Of a stretch of DNA of 54,771 bases, positions 32,841 through 40,489 are shown piece by piece. The translations under genes and the position numbers were made by a program. Source of the DNA: an uncultured Clostridia bacterium (GTDB lineage Bacteria; Bacillota; Clostridia; Christensenellales; Borkfalkiaceae); assembly GCA_947625245.1 (NCBI GenBank), contig CANQNO010000009.1:1-54771 (forward strand), written 5' to 3'. The notes under the pieces were generated by a model. It had not been told where the DNA came from. It saw only the letters and a list, made by a program, of their open reading frames with translations, and made no database searches. Within the stretch, counting starts at the first letter, position 1. Each line of letters begins with the position of its first letter.

Positions 32841-34277
32841 TTATACTATATATTTATTGTTTTGGGAAACGCCCGCGTCCATTTCCTCTTTGAGCGCTTC
32901 GTATCCCTTTTTGCCGAGCAGGGCGAAAGTTGCCTTTTTGCCGTTTTCGACACCCGGCTGGTTAAAGGTGTTAATATTGAGCATCGCGCCCGCGTAAGCC
33001 GTCTGCAATTCGAACATATACATCAGCTCGCCCAGCGTGAAGGCGTTGATTTCGGGCAAGTTTATCGTGTAGTTCATCCTGCCCGCGCGCATAAGCGCGT
33101 ACGCCGTGGCTTTGTTTTCGGCTTGAATCAACTCTTCCATCGAGTGCCCGCCCAAAAACGCAACGTCGGGGATATCTTCAAAACCCTCGGGTATGGGCAT
33201 GCCGACGTTATAATTTTTAACGGAAATAAAGGTTATAACCTTGTCGTAAGGTCCTTCGATATAGAGCTGTACCTGCGAGTGCTGGTCTGTAACACCCAAA
33301 CTTTTTACGGGCGTCGTGCCCGAATTTACCGTGTTGCCCGCATTATCGACGGCTTTACCCACCGATTCCGCCCAAAGCTGGCAATACCAATCCGCCATAA
33401 GCTTCAATCTGTCGGAATAGGGCATTAAGACGTTTATGTTTTTGCCCTTTTCCATAGATATATATTGCAGTGCGGCGCAAAGCAGAGCGGGATTTTTGTT
33501 TATATCGGGTTTGGAGCAAATTTCGTCCATATAAGCCGCCCCCGCAAGCATACCCTTAATGTCTATGCCCAAAACCGCCGCGGGAAGAAGTCCCACGGGG
33601 CTGAGTTCGGAAAATCTTCCGCCCACTCCGTCGGGTAAAACGTACTTCTTGAATTTACCGCCATACTTTTTATCTATCTTAACGAGGTTCCCGCGCGCCG
33701 CGTCGGTGGTGAAAATCATGTTGTCGGCAAGCTCCACCCCTCTCTTTCCCAGCTCTTTTGCAATTATCAAAAACTGCGCCATGGTCTCGCTCGTCGCGCC
33801 CGACTTGGAAATTACGTTAAAACATGTCTTTGCCGGGTCGATCACGTCAAAAAGCGCCGCCATGCGTGTGGGGTCTACGTTGTCCTCAACATAAAACGCA
33901 GGACCGCCGCGCATGCTTTTGGGCAGCTCGTTATAATGCAGGTGCTTTAAGGCGTTGAATACCATAGAAGGTCCCAACGCGCTTCCGCCTATGCCCAATA
34001 CCACAAAATATTTAAATTTCTTTCTTATTTCCTTCGCCGTCGAAAGAATATCCGCAACTATCGCTCTTTGGTTATAGGGCAACTCCGTCCAGCCCATAAA
34101 CAGCTCGTCCTTGCCGCGGTTTTCCGATACGTAAGAAAACGCGTTTTTGGCTTTACCCTTTATTGCCGAAAGTTCGGCGTCGGATATGCCCCTTTCGCCC
34201 ATCACGTTTTTCATCATATAGCCGTAATCTACAGTTACGCGCATTTCCTTGCGCCAACTTTTGGTTTTATATGCCAT
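32841..34277 (-). CDS. pgi: Glucose-6-phosphate isomerase
   Basis: The 478-residue PGI interconverts glucose 6-phosphate and fructose 6-phosphate. It shows VVLGIGGSALGPSMVFNAL near residue 92, ISKSGATSETMAQF near 156, LPDGVGGRFSELSPVGLLPAAV near 213 and the late SLGVTDQHSQVQLYIEGPYDKV near 330. The signature set is that of the bacterial PGI family, with a length typical of low-GC Gram-positives (about 450). A clear GGAGG precedes the ATG and a canonical promoter is upstream. An N-terminal MAYKTKSWRKE leader precedes the RVTVDYGYM start seen in most PGIs, so translation could also begin at the internal M12. Confidence 0.93.
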   Translation of the reverse strand: MAYKTKSWRKEMRVTVDYGYMMKNVMGERGISDAELSAIKGKAKNAFSYVSENRGKDELFMGWTELPYNQRAIVADILSTAKEIRKKFKYFVVLGIGGSALGPSMVFNALKHLHYNELPKSMRGGPAFYVEDNVDPTRMAALFDVIDPAKTCFNVISKSGATSETMAQFLIIAKELGKRGVELADNMIFTTDAARGNLVKIDKKYGGKFKKYVLPDGVGGRFSELSPVGLLPAAVLGIDIKGMLAGAAYMDEICSKPDINKNPALLCAALQYISMEKGKNINVLMPYSDRLKLMADWYCQLWAESVGKAVDNAGNTVNSGTTPVKSLGVTDQHSQVQLYIEGPYDKVITFISVKNYNVGMPIPEGFEDIPDVAFLGGHSMEELIQAENKATAYALMRAGRMNYTINLPEINAFTLGELMYMFELQTAYAGAMLNINTFNQPGVENGKKATFALLGKKGYEALKEEMDAGVSQNNKYIV

Positions 34278-34309
34278 TAAATACCTCCGATGGCTGAATT
34301 TCTTAATTA

Positions 34310-34338
34310 ATTATAAATCAATCGCAAAATATAGTCAA
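34310..34338 (-). promoter_or_regulatory. Promoter of pgi
   Basis: Minus-strand TTGACT (34333-34338) and TATAAT (34310-34315) are 17 bases apart, 32 bases upstream of the pgi ATG. It is divergent from the BspA leader promoter. Confidence 0.75.
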
Positions 34339-34395
34339 TAAAATTCAAAAAAAATCCCCGCGCGGCGTATGTTGCGGAAATGCTTTTGCAATTCC

Positions 34396-34424
34396 TTGAC
34401 AAAAAATTTTTGCGGTGTTATATT
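34396..34424 (+). promoter_or_regulatory. Promoter of the BspA-like lipoprotein gene
   Basis: TTGACA (34396-34401) and TATATT (34419-34424) are 17 bases apart. Transcription from near 34431 would begin just inside the structured leader that follows. Confidence 0.75.
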
Positions 34425-34427
34425 TTA

Positions 34428-34612
34428 GTTACCACATTTTTAACACAATATGGGGATTTTATGCCCCATGAATATTTTCTTGTCAAATACACAATCTGGC
34501 ATTGTGTATCTCTTTTCAATTTTTGATAAGAAAATAATTGATGTGTTAAAGGTGTGGTAACCGTAAGAGATACCGTGCGGTGTACTCTTTCGGGAGTACA
34601 CCTTATTTTTTT
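34428..34612 (+). ncRNA. Structured leader RNA of the BspA-like gene, candidate riboswitch or other cis-acting RNA
   Basis: GTTACCACA (34428-34436) pairs with TGTGGTAAC (34553-34561), and TTTAACACA (34439-34447) with TGTGTTAAA (34542-34550), a two-part closing helix of 18 pairs around a small internal loop. Inside it are a hairpin ATGGGG/CCCCAT (34450-34469), and a long stem with ATTTTCTT/AAGAAAAT (34474-34481 and 34528-34535) and TCAAA/TTTGA. Within that long stem lies a perfect hairpin TACACAAT/ATTGTGTA (34488-34508). The result is a three-way junction followed by ACCGTGCGGT and a perfect terminator (34579-34612), then the ribosome binding site. The nearly perfect terminal repeat also allows a small insertion element. 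I know no matching RNA class. The gap 34278-34632 contains only this leader and the two promoters. Confidence 0.65.
34579..34612 (+). terminator. Attenuator-type terminator upstream of the BspA-like gene
   Basis: GGTGTACTC (34579-34587) and GAGTACACC (34594-34602) form a nine-pair stem with a six-base loop, followed by TTATTTTTTT. The BspA ribosome binding site (AAAGGAG) begins eight bases later. Confidence 0.85.
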
Positions 34613-34632
34613 ACCGCGCAAAGGAGAAAAAA

Positions 34633-37600
34633 ATGAAAAAATTGTTGGTTTTGTTGTTGACCGCAGCCTGCGCTTTATGCCTCGCTTTTGCGGTTGCGGG
34701 TTGCAAGCCTGACGGAGGCGAAAGTTCGGGCGGCACGAACACCCAACAGGGCGAAACGGGCGGCTCGGAAGAAACGGGCGGCTCTGAAGAAACGGGTGAT
34801 ACGAGCGACGGCTCAGACAATACTGACGACTCGGGCAATTCGGGTGATACGGGCGACTCGGAAGAAACGGGCGGCGGAAACTACATATATAATTGTAGTC
34901 AAACGGAGCATTGGCAGGTAAATTCAGACGGCGAAGAGACGGCGCACAGTACCCATAACGTTGCAGACGGTGTCTGTCCAACTTGCGGCTACGTGGAAAA
35001 ATGCACCGAGGGGCTTGAATTTACTGAAATTAAGGAAGGCGAAGAGACCATAGGTTACGAAGTGTCAAGAGGCACGGCGACAGACAGTGATATCTATATC
35101 CCCTCTTTTTACAACGGATTGCCTGTAATTTCTATCGGTCAATGTGCTTTTACGTTTTTTTCACCACACTATGATGAAAACCTTAATCTTCAAATTACTG
35201 AATATTATGACGAAGACCTTGAAAGCATAATTATAGGCAACAGAGTAAATTCTATCGAAAGCAGTGCTTTTGAGGGCTGCGTAAACCTTAAGATGGTCAC
35301 CATACCTGACAGCATGACTTCCATCTGCGAGAGTGCATTCTATTATTGCACAAATCTTACAGACATAACCATACCCGACCGCGTTACTTATATCGGCGAG
35401 TGGGCGTTCTACAATTGCGATTTTACAGAACTAAATATACCGAGTTATGTAACTTCTATCGGCAAAGGAACGTTCGGATATTGTACAAGCCTTAAAAGCG
35501 TAACCATAGGCAAGGGTGTGACCTCTATCGGCGAATATGCGTTCGAGGTTTGCACAAACCTTACAAGCATTTCCATACCAAACAGCGTAACTTCTATCGG
35601 CAAATATGCGTTCGTGGAGTGTACAAATCTTGAAAGCGTATACATAACTGATATAGCCGCCTGGTGCAATATTGATTTTTATGTAGATAATAATTTTTCC
35701 GCCAACCCGCTGCTTTTTTACGCACATAATTTATATTTAGACAGTCAACTTGTAACAAAGCTTACTGCCGAAATGTTACAAGGAGTAACAAAAATTAAAG
35801 ATTATGCGTTCTCTTGGTGTACAAGCCTTACAAGCATAACCATACCAGACAGCGTAACTTCTATCGGCAATGGGGCGTTCGAGGGTTGCGAAAGCCTTTC
35901 AAGCGTATACATAACAGATTTAGCCGCCTGGTGCAATATTGATTTTGGAAGTTATGACGCAAACCCGCTTTATTACGCACATAATTTATATTTAGACAGT
36001 CAACTTGTAACAAAGCTTACTGCCGAAATGTTACAAGGAGTAACAAAAATTAAAGATTATGCGTTCTCTTGGTGTACAAGCCTTACAAGCATAACCATAC
36101 CAGACAGCGTAACTTCTATCGGCAATGGGGCGTTCGAGGGTTGCGAAAGCCTTTCAAGCGTATACATAACAGATTTAGCCGCCTGGTGCAATATTGATTT
36201 TGGAAGTTATGACGCAAACCCGCTTTATTACGCACATAATTTATATTTAAAAGGTAAACATGTAACTAATCTTGAAATACCTCAAGAAGTTATCGAAATT
36301 AAAAAGTATGCGTTCTATAATTGCAACAGCCTTACAAGCATAACCATACCCGACAGTGTAACTTCTATCGGTCAATATGCGTTCAGGGATTGCACAAGCC
36401 TTATAAGCGTAACCATACCCGAAAGAGTTACTTCAATCGGTAATAATGCGTTCTATGGTTGCACAAGCCTTGAAAGCATTACGGTTTCTGATCGCAATAC
36501 TGCATACGCAAGCCAGGACGGAATTTTATACAATAAAGATAAAACCAAATTTATACATATCCCACAAGCTATAAAAGGCGCCGTAATACCCGACGGAATT
36601 ACTTCTATCGGCGATTATGAGTTCAGTGGTTGTAAAAGACTTGAAAGCATAAGCATACCCGACAGCGTAACTTCTATTGGCAGTAGTGCGTTCAAGGATT
36701 GCACAAACCTTATTAGCGTAACCATACCTGATAGCGTAACTTCTATCGGTCAATATGCGTTCAGTGGTTGCACAGCTGAAATAAAATGGGGAGATAACCC
36801 CTCTATTAAAGAAATAGGAGACTATGCTTTCGATGACTATAAAGGCACAAGCATAAGCATACCCGACAGCGTAACTTCTATCGGCAAATATGCGTTCAGT
36901 GGTTGCACAGCCGATATCAAATGGGGAGATAACCCCTCTATAAAAGAAATAGGTCAGTATGCTTTCAGTGGATATAAAGGCACAAGCATAACCATACCCG
37001 ACAGCATAACTTCTATCGGCTATAAGGCGTTTGAAAATCGCAAAAACCTTACAAGCGTAACCATAGGCAACGGCGTAACTTCTATCGATAATAGTGCGTT
37101 CTATAATTGCACAAGCCTTGAAAACGTATACATAACTGATATGACCGCCTGGTGCAATATTGATTTTGGAGATGATGACTCCAACCCGCTTTATTACGCA
37201 CATAATTTATATTTAAACAATAACCTTATAACCGAGCTTACTGCCGAAATGTTGCAAGGAGTTACCAAAATTAAAAGTTATGCTTTCGCAGGTTTCGGCG
37301 GCACAAGCGTAACCATACCCGACAGCGTAACTTCTATCGGCAGATATGCGTTCTATGGTTGCACAAGTCTTGAAAGCATAACCATACCCGACAGCGTTAC
37401 TTCTATCGGCGAATATGCGTTCTATAATTGCACAAATCTTACAAGCGTAACCATAGGTAACGGCGTTACTTCTATCGGTTATATGGCGTTCAGAGGTTGC
37501 ACAAACCTTACAAGCGTAACCATACCCGACAGCGTAATTTCTATCGGCTATAGGGCGTTCTATGGGTGTACAAACCTTGAAAGCGTTACCTTTAATAATC

Positions 37601-37743
37601 CCAACGGGTGGTATCGCGCTTCAAGTTCTTCGGCGACAAGCGGAACGGATATTAAAAGCGAAGATTTGCAAAAACCCGAAACCGCCGCTCAATATCTTAG
37701 AAGCACTTACATGGATTACTATTGGAAACGTAAAACGACTTAA
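34633..37743 (+). CDS. BspA-like leucine-rich repeat surface lipoprotein
   Basis: The 1036-residue protein has a lipoprotein signal peptide (MKKLLVLLLTAACALCLAF, lipobox AVAGC with Cys24), a Gly/Ser/Glu/Asp/Thr linker (about residues 25-82), a CPTCGYVEKC pair of cysteines near 115, and then about 30 LRR_5 repeats with the core SITIPDSVTSIGxxAFxGC. It ends TYMDYYWKRKTT. BspA-like proteins of gut and oral bacteria bind host matrix proteins or other cells; this one should be exposed on the cell surface. It contains an exact 255-bp tandem duplication. Transcription is set by a promoter, structured leader and terminator just upstream. The coding sequence is AT-richer than its neighbours. A truncated paralogue lies at 64-1455. 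Confidence 0.92.
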   Translation: MKKLLVLLLTAACALCLAFAVAGCKPDGGESSGGTNTQQGETGGSEETGGSEETGDTSDGSDNTDDSGNSGDTGDSEETGGGNYIYNCSQTEHWQVNSDGEETAHSTHNVADGVCPTCGYVEKCTEGLEFTEIKEGEETIGYEVSRGTATDSDIYIPSFYNGLPVISIGQCAFTFFSPHYDENLNLQITEYYDEDLESIIIGNRVNSIESSAFEGCVNLKMVTIPDSMTSICESAFYYCTNLTDITIPDRVTYIGEWAFYNCDFTELNIPSYVTSIGKGTFGYCTSLKSVTIGKGVTSIGEYAFEVCTNLTSISIPNSVTSIGKYAFVECTNLESVYITDIAAWCNIDFYVDNNFSANPLLFYAHNLYLDSQLVTKLTAEMLQGVTKIKDYAFSWCTSLTSITIPDSVTSIGNGAFEGCESLSSVYITDLAAWCNIDFGSYDANPLYYAHNLYLDSQLVTKLTAEMLQGVTKIKDYAFSWCTSLTSITIPDSVTSIGNGAFEGCESLSSVYITDLAAWCNIDFGSYDANPLYYAHNLYLKGKHVTNLEIPQEVIEIKKYAFYNCNSLTSITIPDSVTSIGQYAFRDCTSLISVTIPERVTSIGNNAFYGCTSLESITVSDRNTAYASQDGILYNKDKTKFIHIPQAIKGAVIPDGITSIGDYEFSGCKRLESISIPDSVTSIGSSAFKDCTNLISVTIPDSVTSIGQYAFSGCTAEIKWGDNPSIKEIGDYAFDDYKGTSISIPDSVTSIGKYAFSGCTADIKWGDNPSIKEIGQYAFSGYKGTSITIPDSITSIGYKAFENRKNLTSVTIGNGVTSIDNSAFYNCTSLENVYITDMTAWCNIDFGDDDSNPLYYAHNLYLNNNLITELTAEMLQGVTKIKSYAFAGFGGTSVTIPDSVTSIGRYAFYGCTSLESITIPDSVTSIGEYAFYNCTNLTSVTIGNGVTSIGYMAFRGCTNLTSVTIPDSVISIGYRAFYGCTNLESVTFNNPNGWYRASSSSATSGTDIKSEDLQKPETAAQYLRSTYMDYYWKRKTT
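35721..36230 (+). repeat. Exact tandem duplication of 255 bp inside the BspA-like gene
   Basis: Bases 35721-35975 are repeated at 35976-36230, by eye without a mismatch. Each copy encodes 85 residues covering the AEMLQGVTKIKDYAF to AAWCNIDFGSYDANPLYY region. A third, partial copy of the first 19 bases follows. The length is a multiple of three, so the frame is kept. It implies a recent event and possible copy-number variation. Confidence 0.9.
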
Positions 37744-37756
37744 AAACATAAAAAAA

Positions 37757-37892
37757 TAGACCGCCCGCGCGGGTTTATCCCGCGCGGGCGGTTCAAGCTT
37801 GACCGGAATTAAAGTTGGTCTATTATACAAGCAATAAAGATATATGGTCAAGCGTTATGCTTGCGCCGCGGCGAATTTTCGCCGCGGCGCTG
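37757..37892. terminator. Two GC-rich hairpins between convergent BspA-like and deoC-like genes
   Basis: CCGCCCGCGCGGG/CCCGCGCGGGCGG (37761-37792) stands 17 bases after the BspA stop but has its T-run on the left, which suits minus-strand transcripts. GCGCCGCGGCGAA and TTCGCCGCGGCGC (37863-37890) form a second perfect hairpin before deoC. Together they isolate the two units. Confidence 0.6.
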
Positions 37893-37921
37893 TCTAAATA
37901 ATTTCAAAATAATTTAAATCT

Positions 37922-38677
37922 TTATGCCAAAGCTTCGTTTTTGGCGGCGGCGAGGATATAGCGCGCAACAGACGGCGCGTTTTTGCTGCCTACCACCACC
38001 GCGCCCATATCTATTGCCGCGGAAAGTTCGGTTACGCTTGCTATGCCCTCCGCCTTTATGGCGCACCTGTCCTTTATTGCCGAACGGATATCGGCAATTG
38101 TTTTGCCGTCGTCATCCCTTACCGAAGAAGAAGTTTTTACGGAATCGACCTTGCAGTCGGCGGCTATAAGGCACAGCCGCTTTACGTCGTGACCGGCAAG
38201 CAGGGAACACTCCGCGGAAATTCTGAGCGATTGGTTTTTGGCGGCTTTGCGCAATTTTTTGAACTCACGCTTGACGTACTGGAAGTTGCCGTCGCGGACC
38301 TGCGCTATGGGGGCGGTGACTTCCACCTCGTCCGCGCCGTCCTTGATAGCTCTTTTTACCGCCTTTACCTTAATATCGGTCGTATCGCCGCCGTTGGGAT
38401 AGCTGATGCAGGCTATTACCGCGCTTTTGCGGTTTTGGCGGCTGCCCAAAAATGCCGAACAGGATTTTACGAAGCTGGGCGCAACGCATACCCCGCCGAG
38501 GCGCAGTGACGACGCGTCCGCGCATGCCGCCTTTATTGCCGAAAGCCCCGAAGTAACGTCCGAAAGATTGTATTCCAACTTTTTGATTTGAGCCTGCGCC
38601 GCCTGTAAATTCATTTTTCGTTTAAAGTCTTCAAAGAGCTCCTTTTCTTCCTTTTTAAATGCCGAAAATTCGTCCAT
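37922..38677 (-). CDS. Divergent deoxyribose-phosphate aldolase (DeoC-like)
   Basis: The 251-residue class I aldolase-fold protein resembles DeoC, which splits 2-deoxyribose 5-phosphate into acetaldehyde and glyceraldehyde 3-phosphate. The Schiff-base lysine context is VDSVKTSSSV near residue 180 and the second lysine AIKAEGIAS near 205. Compared with classical DeoC, the Asp of GADEVDVV is Glu here (GADEVEVTAP near 115), the glycine-rich phosphate loop GGVRT after the second lysine is EGIAS, and the C-terminal G-S/T-S-S loop is VVGSKNAPS. So phosphate binding may differ. An N-terminal charged extension of about 25 residues precedes the aldolase part. Start: ATG 38677 with GGGAG 15 bases upstream. 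Confidence 0.7.
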   Translation of the reverse strand: MDEFSAFKKEEKELFEDFKRKMNLQAAQAQIKKLEYNLSDVTSGLSAIKAACADASSLRLGGVCVAPSFVKSCSAFLGSRQNRKSAVIACISYPNGGDTTDIKVKAVKRAIKDGADEVEVTAPIAQVRDGNFQYVKREFKKLRKAAKNQSLRISAECSLLAGHDVKRLCLIAADCKVDSVKTSSSVRDDDGKTIADIRSAIKDRCAIKAEGIASVTELSAAIDMGAVVVGSKNAPSVARYILAAAKNEALA

Positions 38678-38744
38678 ACTTTTCTTTTAAAACTCCCATA
38701 AAATTACAATATGTATTAAGTTTTACCGCTTATAAAGCTTTAAA

Positions 38745-38969
38745 ATGCCTCGTATGGGATTTGTTTATTTGTTGTTGACCTTTTTGTTTTGTTTTATTCT
38801 TGTGCACCTTGTCAAACTTGCGGCGTTGGGATTGATTTCCGTGAAAAAGCCGCCCGAAGAAGAAAAAAAGCCCGAACCGAAGCCCGAGCCCGTATATTAT
38901 ATTGTTGAAAAAAAGCGCGCAAAAAAGCGCTATTCCGATCCTAAGGAAATAGAGTTCAAAAAGAATTAA
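38745..38969 (+). CDS. Small single-pass membrane protein, unknown function
   Basis: The 74-residue product MPRMGFVYLLLTFLFCFILV... has one N-terminal transmembrane helix (residues 5-32), then a Pro/Glu/Lys-rich stretch (PPEEEKKPEPKPEP) and a basic C-terminus ending EFKKN. It is not similar to anything I can name. The ribosome binding site is weak. It is divergent from the deoC-like gene and convergent with rsfS, overlapping it by four bases. Codon choice and the hydrophobic start support a real gene, but a chance frame is not excluded. Confidence 0.55.
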   Translation: MPRMGFVYLLLTFLFCFILVHLVKLAALGLISVKKPPEEEKKPEPKPEPVYYIVEKKRAKKRYSDPKEIEFKKN

Positions 38970-39316
38970 TCCGTGTAGCGGACAAGGTTTTCGCCGTCCT
39001 CCCAAAGGCGCTCGAGGTTATAAAAATCGCGCTCTTCGTCGCCGAAGATGTGGACGATCACGTCGGAATAGTCCAGCACCGCCCAACGGCCTTCGCGCAC
39101 GCCCTCAAAGCGGCGGGGCGACATGTCAAAGTCTTTTTTCATCTTCTCTTCAAGGTTTTCGGCAAGCGATTTTACCTGCGTTTTGGAACTGCCGCCGCAA
39201 ATTACGAAGTAATCGCAGAGGCTCGTTTTATTTTCGACGGCGATATAGACTATGCCGCGCGCCTTTTTGGAAGATAATATTTTGCAGATTGTTTGGGTTT
39301 TTTGTAAACTTGTCAT
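38966..39316 (-). CDS. rsfS: Ribosomal silencing factor RsfS
   Basis: The 116-residue protein of the RsfS/Iojap family binds ribosomal protein uL14 and blocks joining of the subunits when nutrients are scarce. The signatures are SLCDYFVICGGSSKTQVKSLAENLEEKMK near residues 32-60 and EGVREGRWAVLDYSDVIVHIFGDEERDFYNLERLW near 70-105. Its position right after nadD-yqeK matches the Bacillus order. Family length is about 105-120 residues. Confidence 0.95.
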   Translation of the reverse strand: MTSLQKTQTICKILSSKKARGIVYIAVENKTSLCDYFVICGGSSKTQVKSLAENLEEKMKKDFDMSPRRFEGVREGRWAVLDYSDVIVHIFGDEERDFYNLERLWEDGENLVRYTD

Positions 39317-39326
39317 TTTCCTTTCC

Positions 39327-40454
39327 TCATAAATTTTCTTTGAGATATTCGTAAGCCCGCCCCGTGAGAGGATATACGGGCTTTTTTTGCGATTCGAGAT
39401 ATTTTATCTGGTGCTCCAGTGCGGCAAGCAGACATTTGTCCGCGTCCTTTTTAAAGAGTTCCCTCAGCTCTTCCACTCCCCCGAACGCCCTGTCCTTTTC
39501 GAGCAGGTCGGCAAGGTAAATGAGCTTTTCGATATTGCTCATATTTTCCCTGCCGCTGGTATGGTAGCGCACGGCGTTTAAAATTGCCTTATCCGTTATG
39601 CCGAAAGTGTGTTCTGCGACGTATGCGCCCGCGTATTGGTGCATTACGGGGGGAGGAACGTTTTCGGGCGGTATAAACCCGCTTAAACAGGGCGCGCAGG
39701 CTTCGGCATATTTTGCGCAGTCGTGCAATGCAGCCGCGACAATGGCGTCGTATTCGAAAACTTTGAATTTGGGGGCGTTTTCCGCCGCGAAAACGGCGAC
39801 GTTCACGGTGTGGCGCCAACGCTCTTCCGTAAGCATCTTTTTTACCCCCCAAACTTCTTTTACCGCGTACAAATTGCGGGAACGTATTAAGTTTTTCACC
39901 TCTTCGGGCACGTAAGCAGAGATATCTTCGCCCAGAGCGGCGAGAGCGCGAACTTCGGTGGAGCTGACGTTTTTGCCGACATAACCGAAAGTGACTATGT
40001 CGCTTTTGAAGTTTTTGGAAAATTCCACGACGTATTTGCGGAGTTCCTCTTTTACTACCCGTGCGCAGACCGCAGGCGTAACGCACTTTAAAATTTCCGA
40101 AGGCTCGCGCCAGCTTGCAAAGCTTTTGAGCATGTCCGCGCCCATTATAAAATAGAGCTCGTCGCCGGGGTAAAGTTTTTTGAAACGGCGGCAGGTGACG
40201 TACGAATAACTGACTCCACCGCGCCTTATTTCGCAGTCCGAAATTTCAACCTTGTCCATCTTGCCGAACGCGAGGCGGCACATATCCAGCCTGTCCTTTG
40301 TGCGCGGCGTCAAAAGCCCGCTTTTATGCGGCGCGGCGTTTGCGGGAACTATAATCAGCTTGTCCAGCCCCAACTCTTCGATGGCGGCGGAAGCGATATT
40401 TACGTGTTCGTTGTGCACGGGGTTGAAAGAACCGCCGTAAATGGCTATTTTCAT
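39327..40454 (-). CDS. Fused nicotinate-nucleotide adenylyltransferase and YqeK HD-domain hydrolase
   Basis: The 375-residue protein joins two enzymes. Residues 1-195 are NadD, which makes nicotinate adenine dinucleotide in NAD synthesis: YGGSFNPVHNEHVNIA at the start and VSSTEVRALAALGED near 165. Residues from about 210 are the HD-domain protein YqeK, which cleaves Ap4A symmetrically: RWRHTVNVAVFA near 213, ALHDCAKYAEA near 243, VMHQYAGAYVAEHTFG near 265 and LADLLEKDRAF near 318. All HD metal ligands seem present. In Bacillus the two are separate adjacent genes. Here they are one chain with no stop. RsfS follows ten bases later. Confidence 0.93.
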   Translation of the reverse strand: MKIAIYGGSFNPVHNEHVNIASAAIEELGLDKLIIVPANAAPHKSGLLTPRTKDRLDMCRLAFGKMDKVEISDCEIRRGGVSYSYVTCRRFKKLYPGDELYFIMGADMLKSFASWREPSEILKCVTPAVCARVVKEELRKYVVEFSKNFKSDIVTFGYVGKNVSSTEVRALAALGEDISAYVPEEVKNLIRSRNLYAVKEVWGVKKMLTEERWRHTVNVAVFAAENAPKFKVFEYDAIVAAALHDCAKYAEACAPCLSGFIPPENVPPPVMHQYAGAYVAEHTFGITDKAILNAVRYHTSGRENMSNIEKLIYLADLLEKDRAFGGVEELRELFKKDADKCLLAALEHQIKYLESQKKPVYPLTGRAYEYLKENL

Positions 40455-40489
40455 AGTTTGTTTTTTTTAACAGCGGCAATAATCTAAAT

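Noticed and set aside
34450-34560. A 36-residue reading frame beginning MGILCPMNIFLSNTQSGIVY inside the BspA leader
   Set aside because: There is no ribosome binding site, and it coincides exactly with the paired arms of the structured RNA. The frame is more likely a by-product of the inverted repeats. A regulatory leader peptide remains possible but unsupported.
34542-34580. T-box-like string AAAGGTGTGGTAACCG near the BspA terminator
   Set aside because: The conserved T-box core (UGGNACCGCG) has extra bases here, there is no room for a normal Stem I with specifier loop, and the downstream gene is neither a synthetase nor an amino acid gene.
34700-37743. Regularly spaced repeats that could be mistaken for a CRISPR array
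   Set aside because: The roughly 69-base periodicity is in frame and encodes LRR_5 units. The repeats are degenerate at codon third positions and spacers are not unique.
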